Below are positions 25,144 through 37,955 of a stretch of 64,000 bases of DNA, in pieces. The notes under the pieces were generated by a model that saw nothing but the letters and a program-made list of their open reading frames with translations, made no database searches and had not been told where the DNA came from. The DNA is from Odobenus rosmarus divergens. Taxonomy: Eukaryota; Chordata; Mammalia; Carnivora; Odobenidae. Made by a program: the position numbers and the translations under genes. Position 1 is the first letter of the stretch; each line of letters opens with the position of its first letter. The stretch is taken from NCBI RefSeq assembly GCF_000321225.1, contig NW_004450459.1, positions 950,471-1,014,470 on the forward strand, written 5' to 3'.

Positions 25144-25340
25144 ATTTTTTTTAAAGATTTTATTTATTTATTTGAGAGAGAGAGAGAATGAGAGATAGAA
25201 AGCACGAGAGGGAAGAGGGTCAGAGGGAGAAGCAGACTCCCTGCTGAGCAGGAAGCCCGATGCGGGACTCGATCCCGGGACTCCAGGATCATGACCTGAG
25301 CCGAAGGCAGTTGCTTAACCAACTGAGCCACCCAGGCGCC
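25144..25340 (-). mobile_element. CAN-SINE
   Basis: Minus-strand element; TSD caatattttttattt at 25129-25143 and 25341-25355. Confidence 0.95.
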
Positions 25341-25362
25341 CAATATTTTTTATTTCTTATAG

Positions 25363-25558
25363 ATTTTTTTAAGGATTTTATTTATTTATTTGAGAGAATG
25401 AGGGGGGGCGTCAGAGGGAGAAGCAGACTCCCTGCTGAGCAGGGAGCCCGATGCGGGGGCGGGGGGCGAGAGGGGCGGGGGGACACTAGATCTGGGACTC
25501 CAGGAGCATGACCTGAGCCGAGGGCAGTCACTTAACCAACTGAGCCACCCAGGCGCCC
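25363..25558 (-). mobile_element. CAN-SINE with G-rich expansion
   Basis: A second minus-strand element directly right of the previous one. Its TSD is tatttcttatag (25351-25362 and 25559-25570), which overlaps the first element's right TSD. A G/C-rich insert (25454-25483) interrupts the usual body. Confidence 0.94.
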
Positions 25559-25800
25559 TATTTCTTATAGTTTTTAATTACATTCCATATAATTTTACTT
25601 CAGAGGTTCCGTTTACTCTTAAATACATTGTGTTAACTATCAAAAATCAATGATCACAGTAGATAGTTAAATAGTTGTAGCCCCCTTTTAAGGTTCTTAA
25701 GCCATGCAGACCACTGATTTGCATACCAATTTTTTGAAGATTCCTCAGTTTGCCATAAAATTGCTTTATCCAAATATCAGCTTAAGAGTGTCAAAACTAG

Positions 25801-26005
25801 GGGCACCTGGGTGGCTCAGTTGTTAAGCGTCTGCCTTCGGCTCAGGTCATGATCCCGGGGTCCTGGGATCGAGTCCCGCGTCGGGCTCCCTGCTCAGCGG
25901 GAAGCCTGCTTCTCCCTCTCCCACTCCCCCTGCTGGTGTTCCCTCTCTCGCTGTGTGTCTGTCAAATAAATAAATAAAATCTTTAAAAAAAAAAAAAAAA
26001 AAAAA
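25801..26005 (+). mobile_element. CAN-SINE with long A tail
   Basis: Full plus-strand element flanked by aaaacta on both sides. The long pure A run at the end suggests a young insertion. Confidence 0.95.
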
Positions 26006-26425
26006 CTATGCCAGTCTAGAATCTCACGTAAGTATTTTGATGTGATTCCAGCATGACTGAGATTGTCAAAGGACATGACAATACGTACTTTACTTCAATA
26101 TTGGCTGGAGAACAGAGATTCCTTTTTTTTTTTTCTCATTCTCAGCTCTTGCAGCTGAAATGTGTAGATGATTCTCCACAAATCCTTTTCACTGTGGAGC
26201 AGAAACACTGCAGGCTCCTACATCTGTGAGAAGACAGGCAAAGAGCTCTTGGGATACATTATACCACAGACATACTAATTGCTTCTGGGGACATTCTTCA
26301 ATCAGGATTTTCCTACCCATAAAATGAGGTTCCCTGTGTGGTGTTGCTCACCAGAGGACCAGAGTTGAATGGGACCACCACTGTGGTCTGACACTCTGTC
26401 CATTGGCAGCCAAATATCAGCATGG
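26006..26425. other. Intron, no gene seen
   Basis: Nothing recognised beyond a T run at 26123-26135. Confidence 0.55.
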
Positions 26426-26429
26426 CATA

Positions 26430-26560
26430 GAGTAAAGCCCAGGAACACTGGAGTTTGAAGATACAGATTCAACTCTTAGGTCTGTCATTTTCTAACTGTG
26501 TAACCTGGGGCAAATAATCTGAAATCTCTGAACTTTTTTTTTTTAGTTGTAAAATGAAAG
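26430..26560 (+). repeat. MIR fragment
   Basis: The order tctgtcattttctaactgtg, taacctggggcaaataatc, gttgtaaaatgaaagt matches MIR in plus orientation. Confidence 0.72.
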
Positions 26561-26854
26561 TTTGAAGAAAATAATTTCTCAAGTATCTTTGCTTTCTATA
26601 ATACTCACACATTCAGAGCAGATGGTTCTTAATAATTTTCCATGAGGATTTATCAGATAAGATTCTTATGTCGCCTTTATCTCTTTAACAACTCATTTTT
26701 CATCATCCATGAAGAACTGTGATTTCATTGTTATGATCTTCCATTTCCTACTGATTAGTTAGCTGTACTCTGTGGCATATTAAATGGCATAATTTCTACA
26801 ATTAACCCAATGGGTACTCTTTACTCTGAGCTCTCCTCTTTCTAAGTAGTGGGA

Positions 26855-26960
26855 ATAGCAGTCACCTCATCTGTAATAAAAAATTTAACAACTGTCTTAC
26901 CTATCTCATAAGAATATTGACAGAATCATATGGGTTAAATATGTGTGAAGATTAAAGTCT
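26855..26960 (+). repeat. MIR fragment
   Basis: The text cacctcatctgtaataaaa, then cttacctatctcataagaat and gggttaaatatgtg resembles the MIR 3' half. Confidence 0.55.
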
Positions 26961-29510
26961 CTGCAAATGTAAATTCTGCTGTTACTATAATGATTGATGC
27001 TGCCAATAGCTTTTAAGATAGTAAATGGAATGAACTGGCATGTATCCTACCATTCCAGTTGACTGTCTTGCTAAATATAGCACCAGACCACAGGTCTATC
27101 TGTTGGATAAGCTCTCTGCCTTTAGTGCCCATAACAAGTTCAGTACAAACATTTTACATCATTGAACATGAAGAGCAGAGAGTATTTTTCCAAAGTATTT
27201 TTCTGGGAATAATTGTGAAGGATCATCTTCCAGGTGAATGGCTGTGACCTTGTACTTCCAACACAAATAGAACTATGTTTCCTATGCTGGTCCTAGTGAA
27301 GATGTAATTTCAAGGACAATGACTTATTACTCTGTGAATGGCAGGGGGACCAATAACGCTTGCTTAACCCAATGATCTGTGCATAATCTTCCCCCTGGCA
27401 ACAATTTGAAGACAAGAAAGGAAGAAACCGTTTGGTTTCCAGTTTTCTTCTACTTAAGAAACCCATGCTGCAAGCCAGAGGTTTGCCATAATTTATACAG
27501 TTTTGCTTTCAACTGGATGGATCTTCAAAGCTAAAGCAACAGAAACTCCCATGGCAACAAATCACAAGTATCAGAACCGAATCTTAAAACGGTGGTCATT
27601 CTAGATCCAGAGTAAAATGAATTTATTGTCAGTCTTAAAGAGACAATAATTCCCATCACCTTATATCAGAAGTTAAAAGAATAGTAACAGCAAACTCCCA
27701 TTACGTCTCATGACTATCCAAATCATGAATGTATCATGTCAAATTGTTAAATTGAGGTTTTAAAATAAATCTAGAGCCAAACACAACAAGGAGCAATGGA
27801 CACTTAAAGGTTCATCCGAGGATTGTGATTCTCTGTCTTCATGACAGGGGAGAATAATTCACAGCTTATTCTAAAGGCACATTTTGGGTTTGGAAATAGA
27901 AAGTTGGACAAAATGCCTAGAACAAATTTCAGTTTTTCACTGAGAAATCATGACAAACAAAACTGATGTCACTATTAAAGGATTTGCAAGATTAATTAGA
28001 AACACGTTGCTTTTTGTTTTGTTTTGTTTTTTTAAGAGACAGAAAGAAAACAGATATGGGTAGGTTTGGGAAATGAAGTATACCAAATGATCAAGCACTA
28101 AAGATGGAGTTAAGACTTCCCAGATGCCATGGTGGACATAATTACCCAGTGCTACAGACTACGTGGCAGCTTTAAAGAAAAGATATTGATTTCCCAGTCA
28201 CTTATATGCCATAGAAAGCGATTCTTCCAAAACACCAAACACACTTTTCAGACAGATAAGCATGCTTCAGCCTTCTGATAGTGTCAATTAATTCAGAGGA
28301 ATCATTTTAAATTCTCTCCAGTGAGACAGTTTTGTTATTGCATTTAGTTTCATTTAAACCCCTCTCAAGAACTGTGTTTAATAGACTTTCAGAGCGTCTC
28401 TGGGCAGCTCTAACTTACATAACCTCATTTTTCAAAAGTGTTCATTACTTTCTCCCCCTCTTAACATGCTCTCACTTCAGCTCAGGGCCTCCCCGGGGGA
28501 ACTTTGCTGCCTCCTTTGGTAATACAGTGGTGCTTACCTTTGAGACTTTTTCTCATTTCTAAATGGAGTGTGCGGAATATGAAGGGGGTGGGGACAATGC
28601 TCCTATTGTTGCTGATTGGCAATGGAATCAGAATCTGCCAGCGCAAATAGCCTACAATCATATCTAGCCAGGATATTATCCAGGGCACATGTGGGAGAAA
28701 TAAAAGGAAATAATGGAAAATGACAAAAAGAAATGGCTTCATTTCTACCTCCGATACAGAAAAAAAAGAAAAGGAAAAAATAAATACAAGTATATTTTAA
28801 AAATCAATATATTATTTAAAATAAAAATTATGAAGTATGCTATCAAGTCATCTTATATTCTATTTGACCAAGAATATAATGTAGCTTCATTTAAACAGCA
28901 TACTCCATAATTTTGCTAAACAAAAAAACCAACCCTCTAAGCTAGAGATAATTTAGTGGAACACCTCACTTCTCTGCTCAGTGAAATTGAACACTATTTT
29001 CAAATTCTGACTTGCAAAAAGCAAAAGAAAGCTACAGTTAGACTTATCCTCACCTCCTTTTCAACCTCAGGAGAGAAAAAAATACATTAAAAACATAAAT
29101 GTAAAATGTTTTATTTGTCACTGAAACACAAAAATGAAATAAAAAGAAATTATTAAATCATCTACTTAATAGTTGTATGTATACAAAACCATCATTATTT
29201 TTTAATATAATTTTTAATATATTATATTTTTTAATCACTGTCTAGCTTGTTAGTGTTTTTATTTTTCTTACGGACATAAAACTCAAACTTGGTTACAGAT
29301 ACTTAGAAAAGGCCAGAATGCCTCTAGCAATGTAATTTAGAAATTATGTTTTACTCAGTCACATGCTCTCCCTGAAATCTATTAAATATGCAGAATCTCA
29401 CATTTTATTTAACCAACCATGCATGTACATCAGGTGTATTCATGAATCTCCAAAGTGAAGATGATGTAATAGGAAAATAACGAACATCCACCAAGCATTC
29501 CAACACGCCA
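26961..29510. other. Intron, no gene seen
   Basis: A long stretch almost free of recognisable repeats. Overlapping open frames at 28332-28910 have no protein features. Confidence 0.55.
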
Positions 29511-29519
29511 TAAGAAGAT

Positions 29520-29722
29520 GGACAGGCAGAGACGATGCCCAGCTCTGTCACTTACAAACCAAGTAATCCTGGACACATTATTAAAATCTCTTACATTTAG
29601 TTTTCCCATCCATAAAATGAAGATGATAATAATTACCCACAGGGTTTTTGGGGATTAAATGATTAAATTAGGTAATGTATGCAGAACACTTACCACAGAG
29701 TAGACAATAAATGGTTTTCTTT
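29520..29722 (+). repeat. MIR
   Basis: The blocks cccagctctgtcacttaca, ttttcccatccataaaatg, cagggtttttggggattaaatg and a cagagtagacaataaatgg end follow MIR. Confidence 0.82.
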
Positions 29723-30599
29723 ATTCTTGTTCTCTAAGAAAAAAAAAAACACTGAGAGGTACTCCATGCTCTTTTATGTCTAAAATTTGCTTTTTCTTTA
29801 ACAAAGATAATGTGAAATTATGTGTGCCCCACCAGCAGGGCAGGTTTAATATGCCACTGGGGAACAGACAGTTGTCCTATCAAGAATTCACCCTCTAGGG
29901 ATAATCAGAAAGCCATACTCCAAATGTGGTTATTACAAGGGCTCCAGAGAGTTTTGTCTGCCATTAATAGCATGGTGCTTTGCCAGTGTCAAAAATGGAC
30001 TTTTGCTGGTGAAATTAATAGCTAATTAATCAGCACAATGGATATTAGATATGGATGGTAATTACTGAAATTAGTGGTATGCAGGATATGTATATTGGTA
30101 ATAATATTCTAGAGACATCCCCCCAACCTTTGTATTAATAAGGTATAAAAATCTACCAAGTTCCAAACTTGTATCCATAGGAATGGAGCCTGAGGCTGTC
30201 CAATCCTGCCATTTGGTCAAAGGATTCTAGTTGTCTGATTTCCACCACAAGAGCAACCAGATTCTGCTTCTGAGATATTGCGAGTGGTGTTTTGATCACT
30301 TAACATTAAGAGAACTTGGACTTCATAAAGCTTACTGAACGGTGTCTGTACTATTTGACCTGACTTGCCAATAAGTCTTTGTTTAAATAAATGTCTTTAT
30401 ATGCAGCAGAATTTGGTCTGAGATCACCTTTCATTAAAACCAAGGAGCAAAGTTATAGGATAGTTAGTAGTTAACTCCTACTTACTGCAAACTTTTTGGC
30501 AACTATTATGATGTACCTAGGTGCTATTATGAGCAACCTAATAGTTGTGTGTGGCCCAACTGGCTTAGGTCAGTTTGGTTCGTGCTAGTCTTTTTTTTT
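29723..30599. other. Intron, no gene seen
   Basis: No feature recognised. Confidence 0.55.
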
Positions 30600-30781
30600 C
30601 TTTTTATATTTTTTAAGATTTATTTATTTATTTTAGAGAGAGAGAGAGGAGAGTGTGTGCGTGAGCAGACTCCCCACTGAGCACAGAGCCCCATGCAGGG
30701 CTTGATCTCACAATTCATGAGATCATGACCTGAGCTGAAACCAAGCGTCGGACATTTAACCAACTGAGCCACCCAGGTGTC
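30600..30781 (-). mobile_element. CAN-SINE
   Basis: Minus-strand element flanked by ctagtcttt on both sides (30585-30593 and 30782-30790). Confidence 0.92.
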
Positions 30782-30919
30782 CTAGTCTTTTCTCTAATTA
30801 AAAAAATATATTAACTTAGATCAATGGTTAATTCATTCCTTGTGGAGTACAGACACACACAGAGTAAATCAAAGGAGTGGAAATAAAGTGAAATTAGAAA
30901 TCAAAAGAATGCAATTTTT

Positions 30920-31108
30920 TTTAAGATTTTATTTATTTATTTGACAGAGAGAGACAGCCAGAGAGGGAACACAAGCAGGGGGAGTGGGAGAGGGAGAAGC
31001 AGGCTTCCCGCCGAGCAGGGAGCCTGATGCGGGGCTCGATCCCAGGACCCTGGGATCATCACCTGAGCCCAAGGCAGATGCCTAACAGCTGAGCCACCCA
31101 GGTGCCCC
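30920..31108 (-). mobile_element. CAN-SINE
   Basis: Minus-strand element; TSD aaaagaatgcaattttt (30903-30919) and aaaagaacgcaattttt (31109-31125), one difference. Confidence 0.95.
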
Positions 31109-31234
31109 AAAAGAACGCAATTTTTAAAAAATTTTAATGTTGAAGGTGGTAAAGTTTCAGTAAGTTGACATATGGCTATCGGCATCATAAGTAACACCAT
31201 TTTCTGGAGATAAAAATGGGTCAAATTTATCATG

Positions 31235-31990
31235 AGCCTTAAAAATAAATGTCCCACCAATAACCACCTGAAAGGATGTTCAACATCATTAGCTATCAGG
31301 GTAAGGCAAATCAAAACCACAGTGAAATACCACTTCATATCCACTAGGATGACTGTAATCAAAAAGACTCATAATAACAAGTATTGGCAAGGAGGTGGAG
31401 AAATTAGAACACTCATACACTGTTGGTGGAAATGTAAAATAGTGCAGCCATTTTGGAAAATAGTCTGGTAGCTCCTCAAAAGGTTAAACATTAGAGCTAT
31501 CATATAACTCAGCAATTCCACTCCTAGGTACATATCCAAGAAAAATGAAAACAGGTATGCAAATGTTCACAGCAGCATTATTCATAATAGTCAAGAAGTA
31601 GAAGCAACCCAAATGTCCATCAACTGAGGAATGGATAAAAAAAATGTTGTGTATCCGTATAACGGAATTTTGTTCCACCACCAGAAGAAATGAAGTAACA
31701 CTGATACATTTTGCAACATGGATGAATCTTTGAAAACATTATGCTAAGTGGAAGAAGCCTGTCACTGAGGACCACATATTGTATTATTCCATTTATACAA
31801 ATTGCCCCAAATAGGCAAATCCGCAACGACAGGAAGTACATTGGTGGTTGCCTAAAACTGAGAGGGCTGGCGGCAAATGAGAATGACTACTGATGGATAT
31901 GGGGTTTCTTGTGGGGTGATGAAAATTTTCTCAAATTGAGTGTGGTGATAGTTACACATCTCTACAAATAGAGCTGTTGTAAAAATTACT
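31235..31990 (+). mobile_element. Old L1 ORF2 3' part and 3' UTR
   Basis: Text typical of the ORF2 C-terminal region: tgttcaacatcattagctatc, ggtggaaatgtaaaatagtg, caacccaaatgtccatcaac, then a UTR-like end (gtggttgcctaaaactgag, gtggtgatagttacacatc). Stops and frameshifts are present. Confidence 0.88.
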
Positions 31991-32700
31991 AATATTCAAG
32001 CTCCTTGACCCAGTAACCCTAAGTAAGCCTCAGTTTGAACTACAGAAAATTACCAGTACCTTTGACTTACAAAACAGCAACTTAATCTAGCTATCCTAAG
32101 ATGGAATCCAAGGTTTATTTATAAAGAAGTTCATTCACTGTAATTTTACTAGAACATGATTTTTTTTTAAGATTTATTTATTTGAGAGAGAGAGAGAGTG
32201 CATGAGCAGGGGCAGGAGCAGAGGGAGAGGGAGACTCCTCAAGCAGACTCCCCATTGAGTGCAGAGCCCACAAGGGGCTCGATCCCAAGACCCTGAGATC
32301 ATGACCTGAGCAGAAATCGAGAGTGAGCCACTCAGGAGCCCAGAACATGATTTTGGAAACAACCTAAATGCTGAGGGGGAAAAAAATGATTAAATAAACT
32401 ATTGTATAATTACATGATAGAACATAATGCAAACATTTAAATTACCTCCTTGAAGAAGTGCTTAAAGCATGACAAAATACCAGGTATCATGCTACATGAT
32501 GCAAATTTGGAAATATACCTTCATCCATAGGCAAAAATAAATAAATATAAAGAAATACACCAAGAATATTAACAGAATTACTTCTGAAAGTTAGCATTAT
32601 GGGTGATTTTAGTTTTCCCTTTATTTTTGTACTTTGTAAATTTTCTGTCATAGGCTTGCACAACTCTTATAACTAGAAAATAATCTTTCATAAAAGGAAA
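31991..32700 (+). mobile_element. Second old L1-like fragment, split by a SINE
   Basis: The text ccttgacccagtaaccct and, after the SINE at 32164-32341, ggaaacaacctaaatgctg and gattaaataaactattg follow an L1 of the older type. Its edges are vague. Confidence 0.6.
32164..32341 (-). mobile_element. CAN-SINE
   Basis: Minus-strand element; TSD agaacatgatttt at 32151-32163 and 32342-32354. Confidence 0.94.
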
Positions 32701-33784
32701 GGAAAATAAAACAAGAAAGACCTAGATGCCTAATTCAAAGATAGCCAAATGTGCTTGGAATTCTACTAACTTTCACTTTCAATCAAAAAAGAATTTGACC
32801 TAAGTTTTCAAAATTCTAATTCAAGTATTTCATTCAAGTATTTCAGCCTCTAAGGTGAAAAGAAGAAACCCTGCTGTTTTATTCAGACAGTAACCCAAAA
32901 CCAATTATTCAAAGACAGTCTTAATCTGTCTTAATTTGAAAGCTTTGCTAACCAAGAATCCACAACACCCTGTTCTAGTTCTTTAGAAATAATTCTTGCC
33001 AACAAGTGCTTATTTATTTCTGATCTGCAGATTGCATATCATCCTCCCTTGTCCAAGCCATGTACAAGTCAGAGATAGAGTTTATAGAGTTTTTTGTCAT
33101 TTTGCACTTCTAGAAGTGGCTTGACTAATAAGAATATTTCATGTCCTGCCAGCTAGTAAAAGCCATAGGTGTATTATCAGTACCTGAAAATCAGAATGCA
33201 CTGAACTCCTCTCAGGCCCTGACTTTTCCCTCCCAGATGCCCCAGAGTCCTGTCCATCCAGCTCTATATATCTATAGCCTGGCAGTGTCAGGTTTAAGGT
33301 TGTCAGGTCTCTTAATATCCCCAGTTCAGTTGATGGTAGCTTGATACCTTGATTACAGTGTGATACTCATGAGCAGATGCAGCACAAAGATACTTGAGGT
33401 AAGCACAATAAAAAGACAACACTTTCTTGTACTTCAAGTTTAGCGCCTAAGGCAGCCTAGAGGGACACACACTTTACATGAACACCTGGAGTTTAGAGGA
33501 AAAAAAGAAAGAGATTCAGTTGAAGAGTCCAACACAATTTATCATAGTTATTTGAGAAGGAGTTTTGGATCAAATCTCGCTCCCTCGTAAAAGACACTAT
33601 TTTATCGTGAGCCCTTTTGATATTACCTAGCCTTAATAAAGCACACTCGTATAAATAGAAACTACAGAAAATATTATTTAATTATCTAATTTATAAAAAT
33701 TATACATCTAATCACTACTTAAAGTTATGTTATATACTCACATATTTACTTTGTTTATTGTCTGTTTTTACCACAAGAATTAAA
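32701..33784. other. Intron, no gene seen
   Basis: No feature recognised. The open frame at 33141-33344 is unsupported. Confidence 0.55.
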
Positions 33785-33880
33785 CTCGGAGAGAGGAGGA
33801 ATTTTTGTCCATCTTATTCATCAGTTTAACTTCAGTACTGGGAACAGTGCCTCAAAAATAGTGTCTACTAAGTAGAAACT
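33785..33880 (+). repeat. L2 3' end fragment
   Basis: The text gtccatcttattcatcag and ctgggaacagtgcctcaa matches an L2 tail region. Confidence 0.6.
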
Positions 33881-35097
33881 CAGTCAGTAGTGAGTCAGTG
33901 AATGGTTCCTCCACACAATGGAACATTATTCAGCTGCTAAGAATGATATTCGGATCAACGATCACTCAAAATCGTCTCCATTTGTCATTGGAACAGTTAT
34001 TGCCATGTAAATTATTTAGTTCATTTATTTCATGTTCCTGCTATTTCATGTTCTTGCTAAATGCAAGCTACTCTCCAAGGTTTAGCAAAGTATATGGAAA
34101 GAGATAGAAAGAAGGATGCTGTATCTAAGCACTTAGCATTTCCTTGGTAACTCTTAGAAATATAAAAAAAAGAAACTAAGAAAGCAGGAAATTACAAATG
34201 CCAGCATTATCAGTCATCTGATGACATCAGAATTTCTGCAAGGGGCCTGCAAACTTACAGGCATACCAAGCATTATTTGCATCTGAAATATAAAATGCAC
34301 CAGGTAGGCACTGCCCTTCATTTTGTCCATTGTTGTATTATTAGTTTTTTTTACTTCCTGATTATTTGGTCACTATATATTTTCTAAATTAATTGTTAGT
34401 CAAAATCCAAGTGCAACCATTGGGAACATCTGAAAAAATGTTACACTACAAAATATTAGAACCACTATTAAGAACAAACAATAATCACTTTCGGAATAGT
34501 GTCTCCTTAAATCTGAGACGTCAGACTTGGACTTAAAGCTTAGAAAAGGATAAAGAAGAAGAGGCTTTTGTGCAGTTAGATATGAAGATAAGTCAAGCAC
34601 AAGACCAAATCTGGGACAGAGTGACCATTTTTCGTTGAATGTGAACCCCTATGATGGTCCCAACAGGTAGACCTGCCTTCTTACCCCAAAGTTAGACTGC
34701 CTAAGGAAGAGGCAGAGAATAGAGCTAGAAGTCCACAACAATATTTCTCCAATAGGAAAAATTCCCTGACGTTTAACCTAAGGTCTGACACGGACTGTGT
34801 TGGTAATGGCTTTCCTGTAGATCTTGTTTGTTTCTGAACCTCTCAGTCAGATATAGCCCAGGGAATACATTGAACATGAACAAATGAGTCTCTGAAGCTC
34901 TTGTAGTTTCACAGTGATCATATGGGACCTGGGTAATAGCTGTTAGAAGGCAAATAGTGCAGCGACTAGCCAGTTTAAATGTAAAGTATTGCAATCAACA
35001 ACTTAGGAGATTTCATCCAAATTTTTCTAGGACTGAAATTTTATTGATCAAGTATAACTTGAAATCAAGAGCCATCTGCCAGGACTTCTAAAACCTA
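33881..35097. other. Intron, no gene seen
   Basis: Possible L1 debris at 33905-33945 (acaatggaacattattcagc). Otherwise nothing recognised. Confidence 0.5.
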
Positions 35098-35305
35098 AAA
35101 TTATTATTATTATTACTATTATTATTACTATTATTAGGGAGGGAGAGCATGGGGGGAGGGGCAGACAGAAAGGGAGAGAGAGAATCTCAAGCAGACTCTG
35201 CACTGAGCACAAGCCTGACATGGAGCTCAATTTCACGACACTGTGTTCATGACCTGAGCCAAAATTGAGTCAGATGCTTAACCGACTGCGCCACCCAGGT
35301 GCCCC
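35098..35305 (-). mobile_element. CAN-SINE with (TTA)n tail
   Basis: Minus-strand, diverged element whose tail has become an ATT/TTA triplet microsatellite (35098-35137), followed by the usual body ending ccacccaggtgcccc. Confidence 0.88.
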
Positions 35306-37189
35306 TAAACATTGATTTTTTAATTATAATTTTATTGCCATAGTTTTGAAAATCTAACTTAATTGGAATATAGGTAGAAAAGCAGGGAAAATGAAATAAG
35401 AATACAAAGGCCACTTCTTACAATTAGTTAATTCACTGCTCATTTAGCATTTGAGTATCCAAAAGACAACAGAGCATTAATAGAAAACACATAAACTTGC
35501 CTGGCGGAATTGCAATACCACTAGCCATGTATACAAGAGATTTTTCAAAATAACAACTATTTAAAAAGTACTTGTTGAAAACTACCTTTGTGTAGAAACT
35601 AACTCTTTAGAAGATGACAGAAAAAAAAGCTGATTTTATTAAACTGACTAGTTGTTCAGGGATTGGCTATTATGGCAGAACTAAAGCTTACAGCCAAAGA
35701 CTTAAAAAAAAAAAATCAATTGTATGCCAGTCAACTTCCATACAAGTTACACATCTGTGAGCTGCATTCAGTCTTCTGGGACCCCCGATTTGTCACCCCT
35801 ATCAGCAAGACATACTCAATTTCCCTCCTCCTCACCAAAATGAATTGTAATACCTTTTGCACCCTTGACATCTCACCAGGATCCTAAACATTAGCCTTTG
35901 CACAATCAGGAACAGCTTAAAAATGTAAAGCCAAGAGCTTATCAAATCCTTCCCATTACTTGGCTGGAAGTTTCAGGCCTGTTGTCAATAACAAAACTCC
36001 AGCTTCTGCAAATCTCATTAGCATCATTCGTGCACCATCCTCAACACCAATTGGCAGGGCAGCGTCACCCATAACGAAGTCCTGGAATGTGGCCAGTCCC
36101 AGTAGCCAAGCTCAGCTGGCTGCATCCCAGCTCTGCAGGGTGTCTGAACACGCTGGCATGAAGGAGAGCAGCAGGATGGCTGAACATTCTGAATTATGAG
36201 CTGGAGAGAGGTGACCACACACTAAAGAAACCCTGTTGAGATTAGCTGGAGAACTTCAAGCCACAGCTGCTTATATGTCAGCTGTTGGAAAGTGAATGCA
36301 ATAGACATCGTCTTTATGCAATACTGCAATAAGAAATGGCTCCTTTGGGGACCAGGTATGGGCAAACTGGGAAGGGCAGATAAGAGCCCATGTTCATTGC
36401 CATATTCCAGGTTTCATCTGGCCTGCCCCTACATCTTGATAGATAACCAGTGTTTGCTCCCCATTCAGGTCTCATTTTATTCTGCAAAATAATGCCTCTC
36501 TTTACTCACCCAAGAATAACAAAGTGATAAATTAATTGGATGAAAGGAACATAGTTATACCACCTAAATCAGCTAGCTTATACGTATCACTGAAGATTAG
36601 GGACATTTGCTAGAAACCCATGAAGTGAACCAGGAAATTACAAGTATCTCCCTTGTATGATCTGCCTTTGTGTGCACTTACAACGTGAATTACAGAACTA
36701 GTAATTTGTCACTATGTAATTTAAATTATTAATATGTGCCTATGGTAGACTGTTACTTCACACAAAACTTTAACCACTGTTGATAAAATTACTGCTATTA
36801 TGCAAGAACTTTAAAGAATATGATGATTTTAAAGTCATTAAAAGTGAAGTTTTTAGGCAGCGTCTGGATGATCATCTCTCAGGTAAAGATTCCTGCATTG
36901 GATGAGGGCAGGGTTGGTGGGAAATTATCTTGATGACCTTTCCAGGCTTTTCCATCAACTTTATGTGATACGGCACAGCCACTGAAACTTCTGTTGCTTA
37001 AGTTATAGTGGTGAGTGCGGGAGGAGGTTGTTTGAAGCCGGCTGGCAGGCTGCGGAAAACTAATTTGAGTTTTAAAATGGGGACTGAACAAAGTTGGTAG
37101 GGCTCTGCAAAAAAGAGGTGTGGGCAAGCTACTACTATTGTAAATAGGTTCAGTATTCCCGAAAGCTATCTGTATCTTGGAATGAGAGC
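35306..37189. other. Intron, no gene seen
   Basis: The overlapping open frames at 35960-36218 on both strands are unsupported. No repeat recognised. Confidence 0.55.
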
Positions 37190-37470
37190 TATAAAACTTT
37201 TCTTGCCCTTTGACTCAGTAATTTCAGTCTTTGGAATATACCCCAAGGAAATAACACAAAAGAAAAAGGTAATTTGTTCAAGATGTTCATTCAGGGGCTA
37301 TTTTGAATTAGTGAAAAACTGGAAATAACCCAAATTTCCAGTAATAGGACAATAGGACAATGACTAAGCAAACTAGGCCATGTAGAAAAAGAAAAAGAAA
37401 AAAACTTCATAATCCCTAATAATGGCAAATGTAGACTACATCCACACGTGGACATATATGTAAGAAATAA
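37190..37470 (+). mobile_element. Old L1 fragment
   Basis: The text tttgactcagtaatttcag, gaatataccccaaggaaat and aactggaaataacccaaat follows the old L1 ORF2 end. Confidence 0.7.
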
Positions 37471-37754
37471 CTCTAAAAAGTAGAATACAAATTAGTATAA
37501 GCATAGTCTTATGCCGAGACTTTTCTTTTTTACTTGTGCCAAGTAAAATACTCTATGCATTAACAATCACACAAGAGAAATGTGAATTTATAAAGACATA
37601 TAAGCCTCATTTCATTGTTGTAGCTCCAATAGTGGAACAGGTATATAGGCTGTCATTAATAAAAACTTGTAGACAACTTATATAGAGCTAGTTTTTAAAC
37701 AGAGACCAGACTGTACCTCACATGTATTAATGTGCTGTCAGTGAGAGCTATTTT

Positions 37755-37955
37755 TTTACGAGGACTTACTATGTGCTAGGCGCTCTTCCAAGTTCTCTCC
37801 CTGTATTCTCTCATATAATCCCCCTATAATCTCATGAGATAGGTATTATTATTATCATCTCTCTTCCAAGAGGAGGAAATTGGAGCACAAAACAACTAAG
37901 CAACTTGCCCAAGTTTACACAGCTATGGCAGAGATGGAATTTCAGCCAGGGTAGA
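37755..37955 (-). repeat. MIR
   Basis: The order acttactatgtgctaggcgc, ataggtattattattatc, agaggaggaaattggagc, caacttgcccaagtttac fits reverse-oriented MIR. Confidence 0.85.

Noticed and set aside
30937..31362. 141-residue minus-strand open frame
   Set aside because: It is read through a SINE and an L1 in antisense; the composition is that of the SINE consensus.
35960..36218. Overlapping open frames on both strands
   Set aside because: Neither has a recognised domain. Coding on both strands is improbable, and the region is ordinary intron.
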